From Chara braunii (taxonomy: Eukaryota > Streptophyta > Charophyceae > Charales > Characeae), in NCBI GenBank assembly GCA_003427395.1, contig BFEA01000495.1:235582-267717 (forward strand): a stretch of 32,136 bases of DNA, read 5' to 3'. The number at the start of each line of letters is the position of its first letter. The first letter of the stretch is position 1. This document shows positions 21,027-30,382 of this stretch, one piece after another. The notes beneath the pieces are model-generated. The model saw nothing but the letters and a program-made list of their open reading frames with translations, was not told the DNA's origin and searched no databases. The translations under genes and the position numbers were made by a program.

Positions 21027-21355
21027 CTGTTGGAGAACTGGACTGGGATGGCAGTACCCCCGGTGGCTTGGAGCTTCTTTGATGCCTCGACAAGGATCGC
21101 CATGATTTCTGTCTTTCTTGCGCTGGCAAGCAGATAGTCATACTCAGAAGGGACAATGACTGCAAAGAAGTTGTCATTCAGTTCGCTCAGGCAGAGCATC
21201 TGAATGTGTTGCAGTCCAATCCGTCTCTTGAGCTTGTACGTGTGGACATCAAGAACATAGAATGCCTGGTCTGTAATAAGCAAAATGCGTTTCCACAGCT
21301 TCGCATTCCTGTCCACCTTGATCACTGTATCCGTAAACAAAACCAGTTTGTCCCC
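21027..21355 (-). CDS. Exon encoding part of a class I myosin tail (TH1) domain
   Basis: TH1 is the basic lipid-binding tail of class I myosins, placing the actin motor on membranes. The minus frame reads GDKLVLFTDTVIKVDR, then KRILLITDQAFYVLD, KLKRRIGLQHI, LSDNFF-like LNDNFFAVIVP, EYDYLLASARKTEI and IPVQFSN, matching the order of a myosin TH1 domain: beta strands with KR-LLT-YVLD, then a DNFF/VP turn, then KTE-helix. Boundaries chosen: acceptor ...GAACAG before GGGGAC (exon from 21355) and donor CAACAG|GTGTGT (exon end 21027); the frame hits stops just outside both. This is only the middle of TH1. The motor exons are not in the window as far as I can see. It could be an intact gene exon or a fragment. 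Confidence 0.75.
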
Positions 21356-21726
21356 TGTTCAACAGCATCAACACTAACACTCTCAACATCAGCTTCAGAA
21401 CCCTTCCTCTCCTTTCTTGTCCTTTCTTTTACTTTTGTTTTCTTACTTTTCTTTCTTTTCTTTCTTTTCTTTTCTTAATCTTTTTTTAGCATGGAAACTT
21501 TTTTGAGGTTTAACTGCTGTTCCAGCCAGACTGCCCCAGGGCGAAAGGCAGCGAACCTTCAGGCTTCAACATCAGCATCAGGAGGGAGGTCCCACTAGCA
21601 ACGGGGATAAGGATTAACAAAGGATTAACACAGATACAGCAGTCAAAATGTTAATAATGTCTCCTCCAGTTCCCTCTGCTTATAATCACCCCAAGATACA
21701 GTGTCAAAATATGAACCTGGGAGAGG

Positions 21727-21802
<76 letters not shown>

Positions 21803-21996
21803 TCAGATACTAGTCAGTGAAAGATGATGTTCTGAACAACAGCAGATGGCAGAGTGAGGCCCGGCTATCGCCAATACGCAACCCCCAAGCTATGGGGCTC
21901 AGGTGAGTCCTCTTCAAAGTACCCGCTGCAGACCCCCACTCTAACCAGCCAGTCCTTCTACCTTAACTAGCGTTAAACCACCACTACCTTTCTCAG
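21356..21996 (-). other. Probable intron upstream of the TH1 exon
   Basis: On minus, the DNA 5' of the acceptor is purine-rich (CTTTT repeats at 21400-21475 on plus), so the polypyrimidine tract is weak. It includes the (CT)n microsatellite at 21731. I find no further TH1 exon between here and 21996. Confidence 0.4.
21731..21799. repeat. (CT)n microsatellite
   Basis: About 34 CT units. It is the reverse complement of the (GA)n tract at 20764-20828 and lies on the other side of the TH1 exon. Confidence 0.97.
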
Positions 21997-23007
21997 TGTT
22001 GGGGAAAACGGGAATATACATCACACTGCATTTTTCAGCAGTCTGGACAAGGCTCGGCCAAAAGGAAATGTTTGGGCCCTAAGGGCCCTGCAAGGCATAG
22101 GCCTCGTTAAGCCCTACTGGGCCCCTATTTGCAACAGGTTGGCCGCCCTAAGTGAAGGCAGGTCCGACAGACGACAAGAGGCCTATTTTTGACTACTTCG
22201 CAACTGGGGAAAATTCAGGCAGTTGCGCAGCGCCAGTTGGTTGAAGGCACCCAGGCCCTGGCCTCCTTTATCGACTGTATCTAAGTCAGGCCCTGGGTGA
22301 GATACGCAGCATAGGCCCAACTCAGACAGCGGGCAGTTGGGCACGGGTAACTGTCGGTGGCCCTGGGCCTGATTCATTTGGTCTGAGACTCAGCCTCCCT
22401 GGGCCTACCGGAAACTTCTGGGCAGGGACCCAGCGCAGCCAGGCTGCACGCAAGCAGGCTGGCCACTTCCATTTAGGAAAGGGCCAGCCTACGCATTGGA
22501 CATTCGGGCACTGGCTGCTTTGTGCGCAAGCGCTGCTGCGCTATCGCCTGCCAGGCTCACACGCTCACGGGCGAGCTGTAAGGAGCAGGCAGCCATAGCC
22601 GAGCTGCGCTGCTGTATGCTGGATGGGGTGCATGGTGGTCCTTGGGTGCAAGTGGCCTCTCTGAGTTGGGGAACGAGGTTGTGAGTGATATGAGAGACAT
22701 ACCTGGTGCTTGATGCGTGCGACATTGGCCGAGGTCTGCTCGTACTTGGGAAGCTGTTGACGTCATCAGCGGCATTGTAGTCTAGGCTAGATAGGATCTG
22801 CCATTCGTAGTCTGGGCGCCGAGCGCCAGATAGGATATCAACATTGGTTCTTCGATGAGACTATTTCGGCATTGTCAATTATGAGCTTTTGGTGTGCTCT
22901 TATTTGGTAAACCTCGTGATGCTTTTGGTTCGAGGTCACGACTATCTGGTCTCACATGTATGATGCTGTTTGATTGCTGAAGTTCGCTATTGCTCATCTT
23001 CCTTGCA
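21997..23007 (+). repeat. LTR of the GGCC-rich family (probable 5' LTR)
   Basis: It begins TGTTGGGG and ends CTTGCA, just before a PBS-like site. The reverse complement of the insert at 30383-31419 aligns with it in order: CCGCCCTAAGTGAAGGC (22142), CAGTTGC followed by GCCAGTTGGTTG (22220-22243), a GGCC-rich middle, GGGCGCC-AGCGCCA (22815), then ACATTGG. The two are about 1011 and 1037 bp. The first 480 bp are GGCC-dense. A GCCATAGC motif lies at 22592. Ends are inferred from TG/CA and the PBS, so the left edge is less sure than the right. Confidence 0.6.
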
Positions 23008-23010
23008 ATT

Positions 23011-23024
23011 TGGTATCGGAGTTG
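23011..23024 (+). promoter_or_regulatory. PBS-like site
   Basis: TGGTATCGGAGTTG differs from the element 1 site TGGTATCAGAGCTG at two positions and sits three bases after a terminal CA. It supports an LTR ending at 23007. Confidence 0.6.
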
Positions 23025-23663
23025 TGGATCGGTGCGCTAATCTGGCGCTTATCTTCTGCCTAATGCGGTACATGCACGCGGTGTGTGCAGTGAGCGACCG
23101 TGCCGTGGGACGTGTGTAGTGAGGAGGGCGAAGGTAAGTAGGCGACCCAGGTGGAGAGAGGTTTGCCAGGAAGGCTAAGCGGTGATTATTGGGTGTTCGC
23201 AGTGTGATGAGAACTGTCCGGTGTGTGATTGATGCTGAAGTGGAACGGTTGTGCAATGCTGGTTGTGCCGAAGCAGCGACTGGTCATCACAATCAACATC
23301 GGGTCATCTGGTGAGAATATCTGTGGTTGGGGGCAGCTATTTTGAGGTACGTTGCACCTAACCTTATCTACCCTCTTTGACACTTCTTACCGTGAGGATG
23401 TGTGTTCTGTCTTTCGAGTCATTTCATGTGAGGAGTCGTGTGCGCTCAACCTTGAGAGTCGTCAATCTTCATGTGGAGCATCTCGAAGGAGAGAGCGGTG
23501 CTATCTGAAGGGCCCTGGACGAAGCACTGGGTCAAGGTCACCATGCCAACCCACCGGGAGTAGAGCACGCATGCTTTGCTGCTTTGTCCTTTGTCTGCTC
23601 GCTGCGCTGTAGAGGAGTTCTGAAGGGCAGGCCAGCCCTATGGGATAGACGAGACCGGGCGTT

Positions 23664-23671
23664 TATAAATA
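23664..23671 (+). promoter_or_regulatory. TATA-box-like site
   Basis: TATAAATA in a GC-rich setting (GGGCGTTTATAAATAAGC), 640 bp before gag of element 2. It could be a promoter remnant; no transcript evidence. Confidence 0.35.
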
Positions 23672-23915
23672 AGCACCGGCGGGGTACCTTCCATTGGCTG
23701 TGATCGTCATCCTGTCTGCGACGTTAAAGAATCCCTGAGGACTTCGGGGGCCGTCCATATAAACGCCTCCTGATCAGCCAATCGGTCGGTGTAAGGCTCG
23801 CTGCACGCGAGGATAAAGACTGTGCAGGGCTGGCCAGCTCAGCAGGACTCAGGGCACAGGGGCGGGCCGTGTGCACACCTTTAGACACGCTTGCTGTCCG
23901 GATTGCTCAGGGACT

Positions 23916-23994
23916 CTGGCGACAAGAGACATTCAGGAAGAACTGAGGGAGCGGTAGATTCTGGGCGACAAGAGACATTCAGGAAGAACTGAGG
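23916..23994 (+). repeat. 33-34 bp direct repeat
   Basis: CTGG(G)CGACAAGAGACATT continued through CAGGAAGAACTGAGG appears at 23916-23948 and 23961-23994, separated by 12 bases. The copies differ by one inserted G. Confidence 0.9.
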
Positions 23995-24305
23995 CAAGAT
24001 TCCATTCTGCAAACAGACCCAACAAGCGATTCTATTTTTATCTTTGATTAGTTAGATGTACAGCCATTGACATCTGACAGACAACATAGTGTAGACTTCT
24101 TTGTTCATTGTGCTTCTGTTTGCGAACTAGTCAAAGTCAAAGTACTCTCGTTTGTAGGAACCTGAACTTACCTGTTGGACCCAAATGTATATACCCTCTG
24201 ACGCAGCCACCGATTAATTAGTTTAATTATAAGTCGGTCTGTGCACTACGCTGCGGTAAGCATCAAAGAGTGTCTTAGTGCAGATTGTGTACAGTTATGT
24301 AGCTT

Positions 24306-27076
24306 ATGAGCGATAGGGACACCACTAGTGAGGACGATCGGATCTTGCGATCGACTAGACGCCCGATAGCCCATTTGGCCTTAGGACCAGAGGGTGACAA
24401 ATTTCTGTTCTGCCAGCTTACAGAGAGGCAGCAGCAGCAGAGAAGAGCTAGGGAAGTAGAGGCAAGCAGAGCATTGGCAAGCGAAGCCGCTACTTCAGCA
24501 ACCATGGCCACTGCTGCGCAGCAAAGTTCTCAGGCTAGTGGTTCAGGTTTTGTGGGGTCAACGGTCGCACAGACCGTGAGTCAGTCCACCGGTGTCATGG
24601 TAAGCCAGCCATTAGTGTTGACTCCCGAGGAGGTCGCCATACAGCGAGCTGCTGATCGCAAGGACAGCTACAGAAGGCTTTAGGAGAGATTAAGGCCGAA
24701 AAATAAAGAATGAATAGAAGAAGAGCCAGGTTGCAGCGGCAACAAGCGGACATTAGCGAGTTAGAGGAGATGGACCCAACGGAGTTGGATGATGAAGTGA
24801 GGACCCTGAGGTCGGTCTTGCTAGGAGTAGTAGAGATGCAAGATCAACAGACGGCAATCTTACAAGACATCCAACAGAGTCTGGCCATGTTGGTCGGGCG
24901 AGTGCAGGCGACACCATCACTGTCCGGGCCTGGTGTCTGGCCCGTTGTACAGCCTCCTCCTTCTGTCCCACCGGTGACTGGGTATCCCCATATACCGCTC
25001 CAGCATGGGTTCAGCCTCTCCCTTGGTATGCCTTTAACAGGCGGGTTCTCAACAGGTCCTAGTTTGCAGGTTCCTGTACAAACAGTGTTATCCCAGCCTC
25101 CGTCACAGCTTGCTGTAAGCGGGCAGCCTGCTGTCTCGCAGCCTGCACAACTGCAAGGTTCACAGCCCCAGCAGATAGTGCAGCGGTGCAGTAGAAAAGG
25201 AAAGAATGAAGAAGGAAATGAAAGAAAAGTTAGAAAAATTGCAAGAAGAACTAAAGACTATAGAGGAAGAAGATGAACCTGCTGATGACAGGCTCATCAG
25301 GCGACAGACAAATAGGGGGGAAAGTAGCCAGACAGGTGGAGGGCTTCAGGTTAAACCGCTGGATTGGTATGATAAGTATGCCTACTCCAGTGACCGGATT
25401 GAAGAAACGGAGGAGGAAAAAGATACGTTCGTTGTGAAACTGGCGTCCATTGAAGACAAAAGGGAAAAAGAACTCTTGCTGGAAGAAAAACGAGCAGAGA
25501 TGCACACTAAAATGTTAGCAACGAAGCGACAAGAGCTTGAAGAGAGAAAAAGATCGCATGCAGAGGGGAAAAGATTGCAAAGGGAATTACAGGCGCAAAA
25601 AGAAAAACAAATAGCAACCGAAGAAAAACTTGCCCTCCTGATAGAAACAGTCCTCCATACAAAGCAAGAATTAACAGCAATGAACAAAACTTTGCAGAAA
25701 GTTGAGACCCACCAATATGAATTTGAGGGAGTCAAGAACACTTTCCTGCAGAAGTTCGCAAAGGATGTTGATCAACATGTGCAGTCATATATTCAGATAT
25801 TAGATGATCACATCAATCAAACCTTCTCTCTCGCCGTAATTGAAAAGATAATTCGCGGCAGCGGAGGAGGAGGAGGAGAAGATGGAGACGGAGATGGGGA
25901 AGATGGAGACAAGAAAGGAAAGGGAGTGCAGCGAGAAGAAAGTAGGGATGTGAGAAAAAATGAAGTTAAAGTGTCGTGGACTTACACAGGCAAGAAGGAG
26001 GAGAGTGTCTTACATTGGATTGATGTCGTAGAGTCCTATGTATACGGACAGCGCATTCCGTATTGGGACAGAGTCTTGATGGCCACTTCATGTATGGCCG
26101 GCAAGGCAATGAGCTTCGCCATATGGTTGCAGAAAGAAGCTAACTGCCAAACTATGATTGAATACTCACAGAAAACGAGAATTGAAGATTTTTTCAAAGC
26201 TATTAGAGAAAGATTTGAAGATAAAAATTTGGCACGTAGAACAGAAATGTTGATATTAAACATTGCGGAGCGGGAATGGACGAGTGTGTTTGCACTCAAA
26301 GCAACAATGGATGAACTCCTACAATGTGCTGAACATGGACTCACTCCTACTCAAATTCTCAATCACTTCGCTAGAGCACTACCCGACCCTCTCCGTACTC
26401 AGCTTTATCCCCGCACAATGGAAGAAGGGATGACATACGAAAAGTTCAACAAGATCGTTATAAATCATGCTGGCTTCTTAGCTGAAGCTAACTACTGCCA
26501 TTATTGGAAAGATCGGCAAGCGGGTAAAAAGTGGCAGAACCGCACTATCTCAGGAAACATACCTGGGAAAGATAATCTCCTTCTTACTTTTGAAGAAGGA
26601 GGTGTCGAGACTCTTTCCTATGACCACATAGATTATAGTCTGGAGGGAGGACCCAACGGTTCGGTAGTTCAGGGGGGGGACTACGCGGCCGTTGCAGCCC
26701 GCAGGGGAGGGCGACAAGGCAGAGGACGTGGCTGAGGAAGAGGAGGCCGCGGGCGTGGAGGAAGAGGACCCGATACCAGAGGGGTGGTGGCGAAGGTAGC
26801 TACTACGTGGGAGGAAGGGGTAATGGTCCCTCGCAAGGTGGCCGAGGTTTCAACTCCACTTGGGGTAGAGAACGAGGCACTTGGTATAACAACTGGGATA
26901 AGCCACATCCGGCCCATCCAGGTCTGCCCGAAGGGAAGCCTTGGAAGAAATTGGGCATTACAGAAAAAGTTTGGCAAGAAAGAAAAGTTGCCGACCAATG
27001 CCTTAAATGTGGTGACCCCAACCACATTGTTCCCTATTGCCCAGATTATAAGATACTAAAAGGGAACAACCAGTAG
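24306..27076 (+). pseudogene. gag: gag polyprotein of element 2 (broken)
   Basis: Particle-forming protein. Segments: 24306-24680 (TAG from likely CAG), 24710-25200 in another frame (Gln/Pro/Ser-rich with LQRQQADISELEEMDP), and a long open frame 25206-26732. The latter has a Glu/Lys coiled coil (residues ~1-200), a Gly/Asp linker (EDGDGDGEDGD), a capsid-like region (~240-430: SWTYTGKKEESVLHWID, ALKATMDELLQ) and GRG repeats. TGA at 26733 (from CGA) and a shift in a G-rich run near 26775 precede an intact zinc knuckle, C-X2-C-X4-H-X4-C (from 26999), ending at 27076. Element 1 shows the same layout and the shared RTISG and YAAVAAR boxes. Confidence 0.85.
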
Positions 27077-27770
27077 AGGTTCCAGTTGCCTCTACTGGAA
27101 CTTCAGATGCAAATAGAAAGACATCCTCCCATCCGAAGGTTCCACTGACAGAAGCTGAAAAAGTAAGCGACCCCCACCTAGTTAGTTGTCCAGAGGTAGT
27201 TAGTGTATGTACCTCTCTAGGTGGATCCCTCGCATGCATAGGTGATGAGTTGGCCACTCGTCTCAAAGCCTGGATCGAAATGAGAAAACAGAGAGGGCAG
27301 CTAAAAATTGCAGATCTAGAGGTAAATAAAGTAAGAGTTGGAGGTATGATTGACAGCGGGTCAACGCGCAGCTATTTAAGTTAAAAAGGTTCGCAAAAGC
27401 TGCGACTCGGACTTAAGGTAAAACAGTTAGATGAGCCCGTAATCAGTAAATTAGCGAATAGTACCGAAAATGTAATGGATAGATATGTTGAAGGGGTCCA
27501 GACATACTTCCGCCTCGAAGCAGAGGGGAAGGTGGAACGCGTTCTCCACTCTCTGACTCTCTTGGTGAAAGATCATCTCCCTTTTGACATTTTTTTAAAA
27601 TATGGATTGGGGGGAAGCTGCAAATGCAGATATAAAGTTAAGGGACCATGAGTGTTGGCTCCCAAGTCCGCAAGGTGGAAAGAAGAAAATCCGCCTCTTT
27701 CATGAATATTGTAAGGAGAGCAGCTTGGCTCATTGTTGTATGAGTGCCCCGCGTTCGCTCGCCATGTAAA
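27077..27770 (+). pseudogene. Aspartic protease region of element 2 (broken)
   Basis: Gag-Pol protease. The linker HLVSCPE (~27177) is shared with element 1. The active-site triad is DSGST (from 27352) followed by RSYLS, then TAA at 27382. The segment continues as YVEGVQTYFRLEAEGKVER and LPFDI (~27580), where a T/A-rich run (TTTTTTTAAAA) marks a frameshift. MDWGEAAN resumes from 27603 in another frame. The coding breaks at ~27765. Confidence 0.8.
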
Positions 27771-28600
27771 GAAATACAATTTGCACCTGCGACTTTCCAG
27801 CGAACGATGAATGAACTTTTTTGTGAATGGCTTGATAAATTTGTTGTCGTATATCTTGATGACATTTTGATTTTTAGTAAAGATCTGAAAGAACATTGTG
27901 AGCACCTTCGACTTGTGCTAAATAAATTACGTGAGGCGAAGTTGAAATTGAACCTCAAGAAGTGTGAGTGGGTTGAGTGGGCTAAGCGTCAGGTTTTATA
28001 TCTGGGGCATGTGCTTGATGGTGATGGATCAAACCGGAAGACGCAAAGATTGCAACAATTCGTGATTGGCCTAACCCCCGCACTTTGACTGAGTTGCGGT
28101 CGTTCCTTGGGCTAGCCAACTATTATCGGAAGTTCGTTAGACACTTCACAATAATTGTTGCACCCCTTCACAGATTGTTAAAGAAAAAAACCATCTGGAT
28201 GTGGGACTCAGATTGTACGACTTCGTTCAAACGTCTAAAGAGATGTCTAATTAATTATCCGGTTTTGAAGGTTGTTGATCCTTCTTTGCCCTTTGTCGTC
28301 ACAACCGACGCCAGTCAGTACAAGTGTGAGTGGGCTAAGTGTCAGGTTTTATATCTGGCGCATGTGCTTGATGGTGATGGGATCAAACCGGAAGACGCAA
28401 AGATTGCAACAATTCGTGATTGGCCTAACCCCCGCACTTTGACTGAGTTGCGGTCGTTCCTTGGGCTTGCCAACTATTATCGGAAGTTCGTTAGACACTT
28501 CACAATAATTGTTGCACCCCTTCGCAGATTGTTAAAGAAAGAAACCATCTGGAAGTGGGACTCAAATTGTACGGCTTCGTTCAAACGTCTAAAGAGATGT
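27771..28600 (+). pseudogene. pol: Reverse transcriptase of element 2 (front half deleted)
   Basis: The sequence passes directly from the protease tail to FAPATFQRTMNELF, so compared with element 1 about 170 residues of RT are missing, including the fingers and motif A (SGYHQI). YLDD remains at 27852-27863. LGHVLDGDG, RSFLGLANYYRKF and the following segment occur twice because of a tandem duplication. Copy 1 carries a 1-bp deletion at GATGGATC (~28025) that breaks the frame, and copy 2 is open. Without motif A it cannot polymerise. Confidence 0.88.
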
Positions 28601-28674
28601 CTAATTAATTATCCGGTTTTGAAGGTTGCTGATCCTTCTTTACCCTTTGTCGTCACAACCGACGCCAGTCAGTA
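27960..28674 (+). repeat. 353-bp tandem duplication in RT/RNase H of element 2
   Basis: Copy 1 is about 27960-28320 and copy 2 is 28321-28674, offset 353 after allowing for a 9-bp GTGGGTTGA expansion in copy 1. By eye ~11 differences in 350 bp. It runs from KCEWAK through the first RNase H Asp box (TDASQY), so that box is present twice. Confidence 0.92.
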
Positions 28675-29033
28675 CAGGATAGGCGATGTACTTCAACAGG
28701 ACGATGGGAATGGATACAGGCCTGTTGAGTTTATGTCCCAATGACTGCCTAGTGAGAAGGTTGCCGCTTCTATGTATGAAAGAGAGTTGTTTGCTCTCCG
28801 AGAAACTTTGGATCATTGGCGCCACTCTCCTAGGACGCCGCTTCAAAGTGTACTCTGATCATGAGACACTTCGCTGGCTGAAAACGCAGGCTCGAATGAC
28901 ACCTAAACTGACAAGGTGGGCTGCGGAAATTGATCAGTATCATTTTGAACTTAAGCCAGTAAAGGGGAAATATAATGTTGTTGTCGATGCTTTAAGTCGA
29001 AGATCTGACTTCTTCGGTGCTATAGTAACATAT
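28601..29033 (+). pseudogene. RNase H of element 2
   Basis: Removes template RNA from the hybrid. Boxes TDASQYRIG (~28660), ERELFAL (~28780), SDHETLRW (~28857) and VDALSRR (~28984) keep the four acidic residues. TGA at 28742 (from CGA) and a frameshift near 28820 split the frame; coding resumes in the frame open to 29270. Confidence 0.85.
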
Positions 29034-30382
29034 CTAGATGTAGGCACCGATCTGCAAGATAAGACTAGGGATGCGTATTCCATTGATCCTGTTTATGGCG
29101 CTATGATAAAACGTATGCAGGAAGCGCCACAAGAGTTTCCTAACTATCGCATTACACGAGGACTGTTGTTTGAGCAGACTGATGTGCATGATAGGCTTTG
29201 TATTCCAAATGTGGAAGAGATCAAAAGTCTGACCTTGGGAGAATGCCATGACACCGAAGGCCATTTTGGATAGAGAATGACTTATGCTAACCTTCTACAT
29301 TCTTACACTTGGCCTCGTATGAAACCCGACTGCATCGCTTATGTGCAAGGCTGTGCCAAAGAAATAAGAGCACTACCCAGCCTCCCCTTGGTCTATTGAA
29401 GCCTTTGCCAATTTCGATAGGTCCGGGAGACTCTGTGTCCATTGATTTTATGGATACTAAAGTGAAAAGCAGGAATGGGAAAACGCAAGTTATGGTCATA
29501 GTTGACAGGTTTAGTAAGTATGCTGTCTTTGTAGCATTGCCAGCGGAAGCAAGAACAAAATTGGTAATCTGGGAATTCTTTAACCACTGGTCGAAGGATT
29601 ATGGACATCCTCTAATGATTAAGTGACAGAGATTCGCGGTTCACGAGTGAACAATGGCAGCAACTAATGAACGTTTATGGCTCTAAGTTGACTATGTCAT
29701 CAGGTCGACACCCTGAGACCAATGGCCAGACTAAGCATATGAACAAGATTTTGCAGCAGACGCTGCGTGTGTACATACGTCCCGACCAGATTGACTGGGA
29801 CGAGCATTTGCCCAAAGTTGCTAGTGCTTATAATAACTTTGTTCACCTATCTGCATGCAAGACTCCAATGGAGTTGCATTTGGGATAGCGTCCACGCAGA
29901 CTTGTCGATCGCCTAAACCCAGATCAGGTACATAAGCTTCCACTAGGAACAAGTGAATTTGCGATCCAATATCAAAAAGACATTGAGAAAGCAAAGGAGA
30001 ATATACTAAAAGCACAACATCAAATGATAGAACAGGCAAATAAACACAAAAGACCTTCTCAATTTGCTGTAGGTGATCTGGTATGGGTAAGTCTAAGGAG
30101 TTCGTTCCTGAGGAGAACATTTCCCAAAATTTGTTACCAGCCTACAGAGGACCTTGGCAGGTCATAGATGTAATTGGAGATGTGGATGGACCTTCTTACG
30201 TGATTGAGATTCCTCTGCATTTGCATATGTATCCAGTGTTTCACGCCTCAAAACTCTTACCTTGTGTGACGAACGAGTTGTTTCCCAGTCGCAGATCGGC
30301 GATTCCTCCCAGTATGGATGGGAAATATGATGTGGACAAGATTATTGTTGAAAGTACTTTTCAAACTAGACGTAGAGGCAGA
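29034..30382 (+). pseudogene. Integrase of element 2 (catalytic Glu is Lys)
   Basis: The zinc-binding His half survives (ECHDTEGHFG, ~29240), while the Cys half is scrambled by a deletion near 29345 (frame moves to LCQRNK). The core has Asp in VDRFSK (~29501) and Asp in SDRDSRF (29625), but the third acidic residue is Lys: GQTK (AAG at 29733) where element 1 has GQTE. That G-to-A change should abolish strand transfer. TAG 29271, TGA 29624, TAG 29886 (from CAG) and one missing A near 30090 break the frame. The GPW and HASKLLP boxes follow (30150-30260). The chromodomain-like tail starts (YDVDKIIVE) and is cut at 30382 by an insertion. Confidence 0.88.

Larger units (their letters stand above)
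23025..24305 (+). other. Leader-like non-coding region
   Basis: Between the PBS-like site and gag of element 2. It contains TATAAATA (23664), a second ATATAAAC (23757) and a 34-bp repeat pair (23916 and 23961). I see no convincing ORF. Whether this belongs to the LTR at 21997 or to element 2 is open: element 2's own 3' LTR (31602) does not resemble the LTR at 21997. Confidence 0.4.

Noticed and set aside
20725-21177. 150-codon minus ORF overlapping the TH1 exon
   Set aside because: Different frame from the TH1 coding and partly translates the GA/CA microsatellite.
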